The notes beneath the pieces were generated by a model, which searched no databases, had not been told where the DNA came from, and worked only from the letters and a program-made list of their open reading frames with translations. 45,888 nt of DNA, taken from NCBI GenBank assembly GCA_026388095.1, contig JAPLKL010000066.1, forward strand, positions 1 to 45,888, given 5' to 3'. Source of the DNA: Elusimicrobiota bacterium (GTDB taxonomy: Bacteria; Elusimicrobiota; Elusimicrobia; UBA1565; UBA9628). Below, one piece after another: positions 24,568-32,434 of the stretch. Each line of letters begins with the position of its first letter. Within the stretch, counting starts at the first letter, position 1. Both the position numbers and the translations under genes were made by a program.

Positions 24568-24816
24568 CTAGTTGAGGTGCTTGCTGACGAGCTTGGTCAT
24601 CTCGAACATGTTGACCGTGTTCTTGTGGAAGATGACCTTCAGGTTCGCGTCGGCGTTGATGTTCCGCTTGTTCTTGGTGTCCTGCAGCTTGTTCTTCTTG
24701 ATGTACGCCCAGAGCTTCTTGACCACTTCCGTGCGCGGAAGGGGCTTGTTGCCGACGACCTTGGCGAGCTCGGTGCTGGGGGTGAGGGGCTTCATGAATG
24801 CGTTCTTCTTGATCAT
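24568..24816 (-). CDS. SWIB/MDM2-domain protein
   Basis: An 82-residue protein that is almost entirely one SWIB domain: KPLTPSTELAKVVGNKPLPRTEVVKKLWAYIKKNKLQD, NKRNINADANLKVIF and VNMFEMTKLVSKHL. SWIB domains are found in eukaryotic chromatin remodelling complexes, and in bacteria as stand-alone proteins or fused to topoisomerase I in Chlamydiae; the bacterial role is thought to concern DNA topology or nucleoid structure but is not well established. A GGAG site lies about 8 nt before ATG 24816. The gene is clearly lower in GC than its surroundings and uses AAG/AAC/ATC codons heavily, as in highly expressed genes. It has its own terminator, so it is probably monocistronic and abundant. Confidence 0.93.
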   Translation of the reverse strand: MIKKNAFMKPLTPSTELAKVVGNKPLPRTEVVKKLWAYIKKNKLQDTKNKRNINADANLKVIFHKNTVNMFEMTKLVSKHLN

Positions 24817-24911
24817 TATGGTTCTCCTGTGGGGTCCGGAATGAGCATCAATTTTGCATGATTTCCCGTCTCAGGTCAATGACGGGGGACGGCGCCTGAA
24901 CGCCGACACGC

Positions 24912-25175
24912 TCAGGGGATGCACGCCATCACCTGCTTGAACTGCTCTTCGCTGCGGCCCACGATCTCCACCGTCTTCTCGCAGCCGTTCATCCCCCGCA
25001 GGATGTTGACCTTGAGCGGCGGGACCTCGAAGAACTCAGCCAGGTAATCCTTCAGCGTCGCGTTTGCCTTGTCGTCCATCGCCGGGGCCGTGACCCGGAC
25101 CCGAAGAACGCTTCCGATGCGGTTGACTATCTCGTTGTCTTCTGCGCCTGGCATGAGACGGACTTTGACTATCAT
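24912..25175 (-). CDS. DUF167/YggU-family protein
   Basis: An 87-residue protein of the DUF167 (YggU) family. It shows KVRLMPGAEDNEIV, then VRVTAPAMDDKANATLKDYLAEFFEVPPLKVNILRGMNGCEKTVEI, the core of the alpha/beta fold with the conserved G-AN-x-L-x-x-x-L pattern. Biochemical function is unknown across the family. A GGGAGG site is 6-7 nt upstream of ATG. The tail ends in ACIP. It stands alone, 95 nt upstream of the SWIB start. Confidence 0.9.
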   Translation of the reverse strand: MIVKVRLMPGAEDNEIVNRIGSVLRVRVTAPAMDDKANATLKDYLAEFFEVPPLKVNILRGMNGCEKTVEIVGRSEEQFKQVMACIP

Positions 25176-25377
25176 GCAGTACCCTCCCTACCATCTGCGA
25201 GCCTGCCTGAACGCCGACCGAGTCGTCGCTGTTGCCACCCTTGGAGAATCGCGCCTATCCCAATCGTCTTCTGGCGCTATGGGGATTTGGGGAGACCTAT
25301 ATGATACCTCAGAATCGCCCTAAAAAAACGGCCCATATCGACCGGGGGGCGACGCGCAGGCATGTGTCAACTACGCA
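25176..25377. other. Intergenic region, no gene seen
   Basis: Divergent spacer between DUF167 and the Sel1 protein. It contains an AT-richer patch (TATATGATACC) and an A-run (CTAAAAAAAC) near 25300-25330, but no convincing ORF, RNA or repeat. Confidence 0.5.
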
Positions 25378-25407
25378 TTGACGGGAGGGTAAAGCGGGGG
25401 GTACACT
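25378..25407 (+). promoter_or_regulatory. Promoter of the Sel1-repeat gene
   Basis: TTGACG (25378-25383) and TACACT (25402-25407) with an 18-nt spacer; the ATG follows 5 nt after the -10. This is the clearest -35/-10 pair among the leaderless starts in the window. Confidence 0.75.
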
Positions 25408-25412
25408 ATTAG

Positions 25413-26579
25413 ATGGCAATATCGGGAGAGAACAAGCTGTTTCTTCCTATATGCGCCCTGTCGTTTGCCCTCCACGCCTCCCTCCTTTCGCTGGCTCCGC
25501 GCATCGCTCAAATGCTGGGGATGATGTCGGCCGCGCCTCCGCCGCCGACGGAGATCGAGGTCGCGAGCCCGCCCCAGGTCGACGCGGCGGCGCAGACGCC
25601 GGCCGTCGCTCCGGCGACGCCGCCGCCGAAGGATCACGATCGAGCGCAATCCCATGGCGAGGCGACGTATTACTCGGGCCATGGGGTCGCCAAGGATCAT
25701 GGGCAGTCCGTGTCCTGGTATCGCAAAGCCGCGGCGCAGGGCGATGTCCACGCCCAATTCTCCCTCGGGGGGATGCTCTACATCGGCGAAGGGGTCGCCC
25801 AGGATTATGGGGCGGCCGCGTCCTGGTATCGCAAGGCCGCGGAGCAGGGCGATGCCCGGGCGCAATCCAACCTCGGGACGATGTATTACACCGGCCATGG
25901 GGTCGCCCAGAATTACAGGGAGGCGGTGTCCTGGTATCGCAAGGCCGCGGCGCAGGGCTATGCCGATGCGCAATACATCCTCGGGGCGATGCACTATCAA
26001 GGTCATGGGGTCGCCAAGAATTATGAAGCGGCCGCGTCCTGGTTCCGCAAGGCCGCGGAGCAGCGCCATGCCGATGCGCAATTCTATCTCGGAGGGATGT
26101 ATCGCGAAGGTGATGGGGTCGCGAAGGATTATGAGGAGGCCGTGTCCTGGTATCGCAAGGCCGCGGCGCAGCGCCAGGTCGCGGCGTATTACACTCTCGG
26201 GGTCATGTATTTTCAAGGTCATGGGGTCGCCAAGGATCATAGAATGGCGATGTCCTGGTTCCGCAAGGCCGCGGAGCGGGGCAATGTCGATGCGCAATAC
26301 TTTCTCGGGGCGATGTGTTACGCAGGTCTAGGGGCCGCCAAGAATGATGCGGAGGCCGTGTTCTGGTATCGCAAGGCCGCGGCGCAGGGCGATGGCGCCG
26401 CACAGGGCGCCCTTCGGGGATTGGAAACATCTCACGGCACGGCCCACGGATACCCCCCAGAGGCCCAGAGGCCCCGGCCGAGTTCTTCCCAGCCCACCGC
26501 GGTTTCCGAGGAGGAGGTCCGGGACATGATCCAGGCCGCCATGAAGGAGCCCGCGGGAGGTCAGGCCCGCGCGCTGTAG
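25413..26579 (+). CDS. Membrane-anchored Sel1-repeat protein
   Basis: A 388-residue protein. Residues 8-35 are a single N-terminal membrane segment (LFLPICALSFALHASLLSL), followed by a Pro-rich TonB-like stretch (APPPPTEIEVASPPQ) and then seven to eight Sel1-like repeats of 36 residues (about residues 80-335). The repeat consensus is A-x-YxLGxMYYxGHGVAKDYxxAxSWYRKAAAQGDA. The C-terminus is Pro/Ser-rich with a short helix (VSEEEVRDMIQAAMKEP). Sel1 arrays are protein-protein scaffolds, here exposed to the periplasm if the anchor is type II. The repeats are nearly identical also at DNA level (108-bp period), indicating recent duplication or gene conversion and making the copy number prone to change. 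Confidence 0.93.
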   Translation: MAISGENKLFLPICALSFALHASLLSLAPRIAQMLGMMSAAPPPPTEIEVASPPQVDAAAQTPAVAPATPPPKDHDRAQSHGEATYYSGHGVAKDHGQSVSWYRKAAAQGDVHAQFSLGGMLYIGEGVAQDYGAAASWYRKAAEQGDARAQSNLGTMYYTGHGVAQNYREAVSWYRKAAAQGYADAQYILGAMHYQGHGVAKNYEAAASWFRKAAEQRHADAQFYLGGMYREGDGVAKDYEEAVSWYRKAAAQRQVAAYYTLGVMYFQGHGVAKDHRMAMSWFRKAAERGNVDAQYFLGAMCYAGLGAAKNDAEAVFWYRKAAAQGDGAAQGALRGLETSHGTAHGYPPEAQRPRPSSSQPTAVSEEEVRDMIQAAMKEPAGGQARAL

Positions 26580-26610
26580 CTGATGCCGGAAATGTGCTAG
26601 GCTTCAACGC

Positions 26611-26892
26611 ATGAGCAAGCTCATCAAGGTTTCCGTCGTCAACGCGGAAGGCGACGGCCGGGAGTGGTCTATCTCCGTGCCGGTTTTCGGGCTTCTGGCG
26701 CCGCTGGCCGCGGTCATCGCGCTCGTGGCCCTGGCGGCCGTGCCTTGGCTGCCCGGCCCCCGGGTTGAGACCGTGAGCGCCGAGGACCTCATCGTTCCTC
26801 TCAACGTCCGGGACCCCTCCGCATTGGTGATGGCTCCCCTTGACTTCAGGTCGCTCCCGAGCTGCGCTTGCCCGGCGGGCAAGAAGCGCTAG
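26611..26892 (+). CDS. Small single-pass membrane protein
   Basis: A 93-residue protein of unknown family. It has a polar N-terminus (MSKLIKVSVVNAEGDGREWSI), one long hydrophobic helix (residues 24-48, FGLLAPLAAVIALVALAAVPWL) and a short extracytoplasmic tail with a CAC motif. An extended -10-like TGCTAGGCT ends 7 nt before ATG and there is no Shine-Dalgarno site. The stop overlaps the AGGAGG site that serves the following RcpC-like gene, so the two genes form one unit; the small protein may be a partner of that protein. Confidence 0.65.
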   Translation: MSKLIKVSVVNAEGDGREWSISVPVFGLLAPLAAVIALVALAAVPWLPGPRVETVSAEDLIVPLNVRDPSALVMAPLDFRSLPSCACPAGKKR

Positions 26893-26903
26893 GAGGTCAT
26901 GAC

Positions 26904-27437
26904 ATGACCGGCAAACGGATCTCATCCGCGACGCTACTGGCGGCTTTGGTCGTTTTCGGCCTGACTTGGCTTCGGGCGCAGGACAAGAAGGAGCCGGCGC
27001 CGGCCGAGAAGCCCGCGGCGCGGGCGCAGGGCCGGCTGCGCCAGTCTTTGCTGGCGCGGCTCTTCGACCGGGGCTTCGACCGCCGGCTCATGGCGGACCG
27101 CTACCGGGCCGTGGCCGTCCCGGTCAACGAGTACGGCCTGACCGATCTCCGGCCCGGAGACCGCGTGGATGTCCTGACGGTCTTCGACGCGCTGGCCCCG
27201 GACAACCGCAAGGAGAAGCTCGCCGCGACCTTGCTCCAGAACGTGAAGGTCCTAGGGGTTGACCTTTCCGCGGACCGCAAGGGGCCCGGCACGCTCCATC
27301 TCCTGCTCAACCCGCTGGAGGCCCAATACGCGGCGCTCGCCGCCTGCCAGGGCGAGCTCTTCGTCGCCCTGCGCAAGGAAGGCGACGTGGAGATCTACCC
27401 CATGGAGATGGCGAGCTTCCGCAAGCTCTTCAGATAG
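26904..27437 (+). CDS. RcpC/CpaB-like (Flp pilus assembly) domain protein
   Basis: A 177-residue protein with an N-terminal signal or anchor (ISSATLLAALVVFGLTWLRAQ) and one domain similar to the RcpC/CpaB beta-domain of Flp pilus machines: YRAVAVPVNEYGLTDLRPGDRVDVLTVFDA, KLAATLLQNVKVLGVDLS, then GTLHLLLNPLEAQYAALAACQGELFVALRKEGD. CpaB sits in the periplasm and is thought to act in pilus assembly. No other tad/flp gene is nearby and the SAF domain of full CpaB (about 250-300 residues) is reduced, so this may be an orphan relative. AGGAGG at 26891 sets the start at ATG 26904; an ATG at 26899 is out of frame. Confidence 0.78.
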   Translation: MTGKRISSATLLAALVVFGLTWLRAQDKKEPAPAEKPAARAQGRLRQSLLARLFDRGFDRRLMADRYRAVAVPVNEYGLTDLRPGDRVDVLTVFDALAPDNRKEKLAATLLQNVKVLGVDLSADRKGPGTLHLLLNPLEAQYAALAACQGELFVALRKEGDVEIYPMEMASFRKLFR

Positions 27438-27486
27438 CGCGGGGCGGGGCCCGCGCCTACTTCTTGGGGTAGCCGCCTGAATCTCC

Positions 27487-27492
27487 TATAAT
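27487..27492 (+). promoter_or_regulatory. -10 box of the 27501 gene
   Basis: Perfect TATAAT, 8 nt before the ATG, no Shine-Dalgarno site between them. The transcript should start at or just before the start codon. Confidence 0.6.
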
Positions 27493-27500
27493 AACGCCTC

Positions 27501-28133
27501 ATGACCGAGCCTCCCGCGGACCCCGCTTTCCACTGGTTCGTCGCCCTGCGCCGCCAGGAGTACGAAGGCGAGAGCCGCGCCAACCTCCTGCGCATCTGCG
27601 CCATCGCCGCCTTCTACGCGGTCGAGCTCGTCAACTACCGCGGCCTGGACCTGCCCGGGCTCCACATGCCCCGCGTGGCCGGCGTGGATTGGAGCTTCCA
27701 CCTCGCCATGACCGTCCTGGCCGGCGCCTGGGCCCTGACCGGCTGGGCCGTGCTCGTGCTCCTGCGCGCCCGGGTCTTCCCGGGCCTGCTCAAGTTCGCC
27801 TCCACCGCCTGCGACCTCGCCTACCTCACCGCCATACTGCTCATCGCCGACGGCCCCAGAAGCCCCCTGGCCGTGGCCTACTTCCCCCTCCTCGCCTTGG
27901 CCGGCCTGCGCTTCGACCTGGCTTTGGTGCGCTTCGCCACGATCGGCGCCGGGCTCGGCTACGCCGTCCTGCTCATGCACAGCGCGTGGCTGCGGCCCGC
28001 GACCCTCGTGCCCCGCTACTTCGCGGTCACCTTCATCCTGGCCTTGGGCTTCACCGGGATCTGGCTCGGACAGATCATCCGCCGCACCCGGGCTTTGGCG
28101 CACGACTTCGCCTCGCGCCTGGACCGGCCATGA
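27501..28133 (+). CDS. Five- to six-helix integral membrane protein, unknown
   Basis: A 210-residue protein with a short cytoplasmic N-terminus and five or six membrane helices (beginning LLRICAIAAFYAVELVNY), arranged like the membrane sensor modules found at the N-terminus of cyclases or kinases, but with no catalytic domain attached. The C-terminus is a short basic tail (RRTRALAHDFASRLDRP). No family is recognised. It overlaps the next gene by 4 nt (ATGA), so the two membrane proteins probably act together. A leaderless start behind TATAAT is likely. Confidence 0.7.
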   Translation: MTEPPADPAFHWFVALRRQEYEGESRANLLRICAIAAFYAVELVNYRGLDLPGLHMPRVAGVDWSFHLAMTVLAGAWALTGWAVLVLLRARVFPGLLKFASTACDLAYLTAILLIADGPRSPLAVAYFPLLALAGLRFDLALVRFATIGAGLGYAVLLMHSAWLRPATLVPRYFAVTFILALGFTGIWLGQIIRRTRALAHDFASRLDRP

Positions 28134-28594
28134 GCGCCGAAGCCCTGCGGCCGCTGTGCCCCTACTGCAGCAGCGACATCCTGCGGCCCGACGCCTCCTG
28201 CTGGCTCTGCGGCCGGCTCCTGCCCCAGGAAGTCGTGGAACGGCTCGTGGTGGAGGACGTCCTGAGCCATCCCGTCACGCTGGCCGGCGTCGAGGACCTG
28301 GAGTCCTCCCATTTCGGCCTGATATTCCTCATGTCCTGTCTAGCCATAGGAGGCTTCACGGTCTCCTCCCGGTTCGGCTGGCTCTTCCTGGTCATGCTCT
28401 TTCCCGCGGGCTTGTGGCTCGTAGTCGAGAGCATGCCCGGCCTCGTGCGCAGGCTGACGGGCGGCGCGTCGACCAGCGCCGTGGCCTGGACCGTGGCCGC
28501 GCTCCTCGTGATGCCGCTCAGCCTCATCCTGGCCCTGGCCTCGGCCGGCTTGGCGGGCCCCCCGGGCGGCGCGCTCCTGCGGTTCCTGCGTTAA
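28130..28594 (+). CDS. Zinc-ribbon membrane protein, unknown
   Basis: A 154-residue protein. Residues 10-28 form a double-Cys zinc ribbon (LCPYCSSDIL...CWLCGRLLP), followed by a short linker and three predicted membrane helices (HFGLIFLMSCLAIGGFTV, FGWLFLVMLFPAGLWLVV, AVAWTVAALLVMPLSLILALA). Proteins with a cytoplasmic zinc ribbon plus membrane helices are common in this genome segment (see the thioredoxin at 30615 and the protein at 33911). No function can be assigned. Translationally coupled to the preceding membrane protein. Confidence 0.7.
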   Translation: MSAEALRPLCPYCSSDILRPDASCWLCGRLLPQEVVERLVVEDVLSHPVTLAGVEDLESSHFGLIFLMSCLAIGGFTVSSRFGWLFLVMLFPAGLWLVVESMPGLVRRLTGGASTSAVAWTVAALLVMPLSLILALASAGLAGPPGGALLRFLR

Positions 28595-28609
28595 GGCCTT
28601 GGGCCGCGC

Positions 28610-29707
28610 TCAGCGGCCTGCCTTGCCGTCCTTGCCGTCCCAGACGGAGAGGTCGAAGGAGAACTGCGTGCCCTGGCCCGGCGCGCTCTTGATGTCCAGC
28701 CGGGCCCCGTGCAGCTCGAGGAGGTCGTTGATGAGCGCCAATCCCAAACCGGAGCTCTTCGCCCGCTCGCGGCCCTCCTCCGTGCGGTCGGGCACGGAGC
28801 ACACCCTGGCGATGTCTTCAGCCGACATCCCGATGCCCGTATCCTGGATCGAGAACCTGGCCCAGGAGGCTCCCAATGCGGTTATGCGCACCACGATCAC
28901 GCCGCCGACAGGCGTGTACTTGATGGCGTTGGTCAGGAGGTTGCTGATGACGATGGAAAGCCCCGGCGCGTCGGCCCACACGAAGACCGGCTGCTCGGGG
29001 AACTCGGTGAGGATCTCCAGACGGTTATGCTCGATGATGGGCTGCAGCAAAGCGATGGCATCGAGCGCCACTTCGCGCATCGCGGTCCGGGACATTTCGA
29101 GCTTCAGGCGCCCCTGCTCGATCCGGTCCATGGTCAGGAAGGTGACGGTGGAGACGCGCAGGCGGGTTATGGCGCTGTCGAGGATCTGGTAGGCGTCCTC
29201 CCGCGAACACAAGACCTGCGCGCTGTCGGGCTCGTGGAGCACGGCCAGAGCCAGCTTCATGTTCGTCAGGTAGTTCGCGTATTCGTGGCTGACCAAAGAC
29301 ATCAGGTTGGTCTTCAGGCGCGAGACCTGCTCCGCCGCTTTCCGGGCGGCCCGTTCTTCCAGATAGCGCATGGTCATCTTGAGCAGTCCGACGAAGATCA
29401 TGAAGAAGCCGAGCCGGACCAAAGCGTTCCAGACCCCCATCTCCCAATGGGAGTAGACCTGCCCCGCCCAGAACTCCGCCAACAGCCAGCCGCCGGCCGA
29501 CACGACCGGCACGATCACGACCCACGCCCCGCCGAGGGACAGGACCGCCAAGGTGATGGGGATGACGGACAGGATCGAAACGCTGAGCTCCGGGCCGGTC
29601 CAGTACTCGATGAGCCAGATGGCCGCCACCAGAGCCCCGATCAGCGACCCGAGAGCCGCACGGCGCATGCGGCGCAGGGAATCCGGGAATCTTTCTAAGA
29701 GACTCAT
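28610..29707 (-). CDS. Membrane sensor histidine kinase with altered H-box
   Basis: A 365-residue kinase. The N-terminal part has four membrane helices (residues about 17-115) with little periplasmic sequence, then a coiled-coil linker (MRYLEERAARKAAEQVSRLKTNL), a HisKA-like helix and a HATPase_c domain. The ATPase boxes are intact: NLLTNAIKYTP (N), DTGIGMS (G1), SSGLGLALINDLLELHG (G2). The H-box reads SLVSHEYANYLTNMKLAL: the His and Glu are kept, but the usual RTPL is replaced by ANYL. No response regulator is adjacent. I use ATG 29707, 17 residues before the first helix; earlier in-frame starts at 29833 (ATG) and 29866 (TTG) would add a polar extension, and a TATAAC box lies one base upstream of the 29833 ATG. 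Confidence 0.85.
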   Translation of the reverse strand: MSLLERFPDSLRRMRRAALGSLIGALVAAIWLIEYWTGPELSVSILSVIPITLAVLSLGGAWVVIVPVVSAGGWLLAEFWAGQVYSHWEMGVWNALVRLGFFMIFVGLLKMTMRYLEERAARKAAEQVSRLKTNLMSLVSHEYANYLTNMKLALAVLHEPDSAQVLCSREDAYQILDSAITRLRVSTVTFLTMDRIEQGRLKLEMSRTAMREVALDAIALLQPIIEHNRLEILTEFPEQPVFVWADAPGLSIVISNLLTNAIKYTPVGGVIVVRITALGASWARFSIQDTGIGMSAEDIARVCSVPDRTEEGRERAKSSGLGLALINDLLELHGARLDIKSAPGQGTQFSFDLSVWDGKDGKAGR

Positions 29708-29919
29708 CCAGCGCGGCGGGCCTTCCTTCGACCGGTCCGATGTCCCTTCGCGGGACGGGCGCCCGTTCTGGGCAGGCACTACCGTCCGCGCTTTTTCCTG
29801 GCGGGTCGCATTGCCCTGGGATAGGGGCCGCATTGTTATAGGTACCTCAATAGGCAGTTTAACCAAGGCTCGCCCAGGTTGCCACTCGGCGAAGTCAGGA
29901 ATTGTCAGGGATGGTCAGA

Positions 29920-30594
29920 CTAGCCGAGCTTGAGGACCTGGGTCCGAAACTCGGCGGCTCCGCCGAATTCCTTGAGCAGCGCCCCGAAGCGCTCGACCAG
30001 AGCGGCAAGCTCGCGGCCGGGAGCGCAGTCCAAGCTGGCGTAGATGACGCCGATGACCGCGGCCGTGTCGTCCTTGAGCTTGGCGGCCATGGAATCCTTG
30101 ACCGCGTTGCCCAGCGGGATGCCGTCGGGGCCATCCGCTCCACCGCACACGCAGAGCAGTCCTTCGAGGTCGATCTCCTGCCCGGCGTTGTTGAAGACGT
30201 AGCGCTCCCCGGGCCGGCCGTAGCGCAGCCAGGCTTGGCCCGCGAAAGCCCGCAGGTCCAGAAGGCTGATGGGCAGGCCGCTTTCCAAAGAGAGCAGGTT
30301 GTTGACGTCCACGAGGTTGTTGATGCGCGGGAAACGGCCCTCGCGCGCGGCCTGCGCCAGGTACTCGCTGGCCGGCTTGTTGCGGCCGGTGGGCTTGAAG
30401 CCCCCCCGCCGGAGCAGCCCGCGGATGGCGTCCTTGACGGGCGCGGGCGGGAAGTCCTCGCCCGCGCGGCGCGCCACGAGAGCGTCGATGAGACGCCCGA
30501 GCTCAGGGGCCGGCGCGGCGACGCGCACGCCCTCGGCGAGCACGATGCCGGCCGCGAAGGACCGGTCCGGGACGAGGTCCTCGATGGCGGTCAT
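29920..30594 (-). CDS. B3/B4 tRNA-binding domain protein
   Basis: A 224-residue stand-alone protein of the B3/4 domain family, the domain first known from the phenylalanyl-tRNA synthetase beta chain. The core is visible as FPRINNLVDVNNLLSLESGLPISLLDLRAFAGQAWLRYGRPGERYVFNNAGQEIDLEGLLCVCGG, followed by GIPLGNAVKDSMAAKLKDDTAAVIGVIYAS. Stand-alone members are often suspected to edit mischarged tRNAs or related aminoacyl compounds; this is not proven. ATG 30594 lies 20 nt after the thioredoxin gene's stop, so they are probably one operon. Confidence 0.85.
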   Translation of the reverse strand: MTAIEDLVPDRSFAAGIVLAEGVRVAAPAPELGRLIDALVARRAGEDFPPAPVKDAIRGLLRRGGFKPTGRNKPASEYLAQAAREGRFPRINNLVDVNNLLSLESGLPISLLDLRAFAGQAWLRYGRPGERYVFNNAGQEIDLEGLLCVCGGADGPDGIPLGNAVKDSMAAKLKDDTAAVIGVIYASLDCAPGRELAALVERFGALLKEFGGAAEFRTQVLKLG

Positions 30595-30614
30595 GGCGAG
30601 GAAATCCCTGAGCC

Positions 30615-31229
30615 TCAGGTCCCGCCCAGGCCCTCGTCGATGAAGCTCCGCAAGCCCTGGTAGATGCCCTCCTCGTCTTCGGCCGGAGCGCCGGTGATGG
30701 AGCCGGCCGGTTGGCCGCGCGAGAAGAACAGGAAGGTCGGCACCCCGCGCACGGAGAAGCGGTCGGCGAGGGCGGTCTGGGCTTCCACGTCGAGCTTGCC
30801 GATCCGGTAGCGGCCGCGGGATGCCAGGCTGAGGCGGTCCAGAGCCGGCATGGAGGACTGGCAATAAGGACAGGCCGTCCTGTAGAAGGCGACGAGCGCC
30901 GGGGACTTGTCCCTGGCCACGAAATCAGCGAACCCCGCGTCCGTGAGCTCAACGACGCCGCCGGCCTCGGAGGCGGGGCCCTCCACGCCGGCCGCGGGCG
31001 CGCCGCCCGCGCCATGGGAGGCGCGATACCCGTACCACCCGCCCGCGGCCAGCGCCGCGATGAGCAGCGCCGTGCCCCAGGGCAGCCCGCCCGCCGGGGC
31101 CTCGGCTTGGGCCGGCACCGGGCTCGATACATCATGGGGCTTCCATTTGGCGAAGATGATGCCGCAGTTGGGGCACTCGCCAGCGCCTGGGGCGCTCTCC
31201 CGGCCGCAGTTTGGGCAAGGCATGGTCAC
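30615..31229 (-). CDS. Membrane-anchored thioredoxin-like protein with N-terminal zinc ribbon
   Basis: A 204-residue fusion: a cytoplasmic zinc ribbon (CPNCG...CPNCGIIFAKWKP, residues 4-32), one membrane helix (LPWGTALLIAALAAGGWYGY), and a thioredoxin fold (GFADFVARDKSPALVAFYRTACPYCQSSMPALDRL...GVPTFLFFSRGQ). The active site is CPYC rather than CGPC, closer to glutaredoxin/DsbA sites. It probably acts on periplasmic disulfides or cytochrome-type cysteines. The GTG at 31229 is preceded by TTGTTT-N17-TATCCT and 5 nt, suggesting a leaderless GTG start; ATG 31223 is the alternative. B3/B4 follows in the same unit. Confidence 0.88.
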   Translation of the reverse strand: MTMPCPNCGRESAPGAGECPNCGIIFAKWKPHDVSSPVPAQAEAPAGGLPWGTALLIAALAAGGWYGYRASHGAGGAPAAGVEGPASEAGGVVELTDAGFADFVARDKSPALVAFYRTACPYCQSSMPALDRLSLASRGRYRIGKLDVEAQTALADRFSVRGVPTFLFFSRGQPAGSITGAPAEDEEGIYQGLRSFIDEGLGGT

Positions 31230-31278
31230 CAGGCAGGATAGCAGACGCCTTCCGACAAAACAAGCTCCCGCGTGAAGA

Positions 31279-32400
31279 TCAGCGGCCCAGCAGCGACTCG
31301 CTGAAGAACCTCTTGTAATCCGATTCGCCGGCGAGGACGCGGAGGAAGCGCTGCATCGAGCCCGTCCCGCCGCGGAAGCGCCGCATGGCCAGACTGCGGA
31401 AAGGCTCGCGCAAGAGCAGGTTGCGCGCCCAGCGAGCCTGCCCGAACACGGGGGTGATCTCGCGGCGGCAGGCCTCGTTGTAGCGCGCGGCGCAGTCGCC
31501 CCCGGCGAGCATGCTCTCGGCGGCCAGCGCGCCGCTGTGCAGGGCGAAAGCGATGCCCTCGCCGGTCAGCGGCTCCGCGAAGCCGGCGGCGTCTCCGCAG
31601 AGCCAGACGCGGCCCGCCGCCGGCTCGCTGAGGAACGCCTCGTTCGGGAGTTTGGCCCCGCGGACCTTCAGGTTGCGCGCATCGGCAACGCCGCAGTCCT
31701 CGAGCAGGCGGCGGAAAGTCTCCGCCACGTCCTCCTTCGTCCCCGGGATGCCTCCCAGGCCGATGGACAACCAGTCCCCTTTCGGGAACGCCCAGCCCCA
31801 GCCGAGGCGCAGGTAGCCGAAGAAGATGCGCGCCGCATGCAATCCTCCCAAGACCGGATTCCCCGCGCGCGGAACATCGACCTGCAGGCCCACGGCCAGA
31901 CTCCTGGGCGGCAGGGCCTTGCCCACGGCCCGGCCTACCGCGCTGAAGACCCCGTCGGACCCGACGATGCGCTCGCAGCGCAGCTCGCGGCCGCCCACCA
32001 GCGCCGCGGCGCCGCGCAAACCCTGGAACTCCGCGGCCTCCACCCGGCAGCCGGCTTGCCGGGCCGCCTCGATGAGGAAGGCGTCGAACCGGTCCCGGAA
32101 GACGAAGCTCAGCTGGTAGCGGCTCTGCGCGGCATTCAGGAACTCGCGGCCGTCGAATATCTCGAATCCCTGGGAGGATTCGCCGATGACGCGGGCCGGG
32201 AGTTCGAGCTTGAGCCGCTGCCGCAGCAAGCGCATGGCCTTCTCGGTCAAAAGCCCGCCGCAGAGCTTGTCGCGCGGCAAGGCCTTGTCCACGATGAGCA
32301 CGTCCCGGCCGGCGCGCGCCAGCAGGATGCCCGCGGCGCAGCCCGCGGGCCCGGCCCCTACGATGAGGGTCTCGCAGCCCGCGGCCGAGGTGGATGGCAT
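31279..32400 (-). CDS. Geranylgeranyl-reductase-family FAD oxidoreductase
   Basis: A 373-residue flavoprotein of the geranylgeranyl reductase / ChlP-like family, which reduces prenyl chains of chlorophyll, quinones or archaeal-type lipids, with related members acting as monooxygenases. Visible: FAD dinucleotide motif TLIVGAGPAGCAAGILLARAG (residues 11-31), the DKLCGGLLTEKAM substrate-side motif (characteristic K-CGG), GSDGVFSAVGRAVG, the family PxxxGWGWAFPKGDWLSIGLGG block, and the second FAD motif WLCGDAAGFAEPLTGEGIAFALHSG. With ispH in the window an isoprenoid substrate is tempting, but they are far apart. TACAAT ends 9 nt before ATG 32400; the promoter is back-to-back with that of the kinase. 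Confidence 0.9.
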   Translation of the reverse strand: MPSTSAAGCETLIVGAGPAGCAAGILLARAGRDVLIVDKALPRDKLCGGLLTEKAMRLLRQRLKLELPARVIGESSQGFEIFDGREFLNAAQSRYQLSFVFRDRFDAFLIEAARQAGCRVEAAEFQGLRGAAALVGGRELRCERIVGSDGVFSAVGRAVGKALPPRSLAVGLQVDVPRAGNPVLGGLHAARIFFGYLRLGWGWAFPKGDWLSIGLGGIPGTKEDVAETFRRLLEDCGVADARNLKVRGAKLPNEAFLSEPAAGRVWLCGDAAGFAEPLTGEGIAFALHSGALAAESMLAGGDCAARYNEACRREITPVFGQARWARNLLLREPFRSLAMRRFRGGTGSMQRFLRVLAGESDYKRFFSESLLGR

Positions 32401-32409
32401 GGGATATTG

Positions 32410-32434
32410 ATTGTAGATAAAATCAGGCTATACT
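32410..32434. promoter_or_regulatory. Divergent promoter pair (reductase / Ser-Thr kinase)
   Basis: TACAAT on the minus strand (32410-32415) and TATACT on the plus strand (32429-32434) lie 13 bp apart, each 9 nt before an ATG (32400 and 32444). The two promoters must overlap each other's -35 regions, so firing is probably mutually exclusive or jointly regulated. Confidence 0.6.

Noticed and set aside
25371-26297. Antisense frame over the Sel1 gene with regular PGHxxxxILGDP repeats
   Set aside because: The regularity is only the mirror of the 108-bp Sel1 repeats; no promoter, ribosome site or known domain.
25640-26400. Tandem repeats considered as a CRISPR array
   Set aside because: The units are contiguous 108-bp coding repeats in frame, without spacers or direct repeats of CRISPR length.
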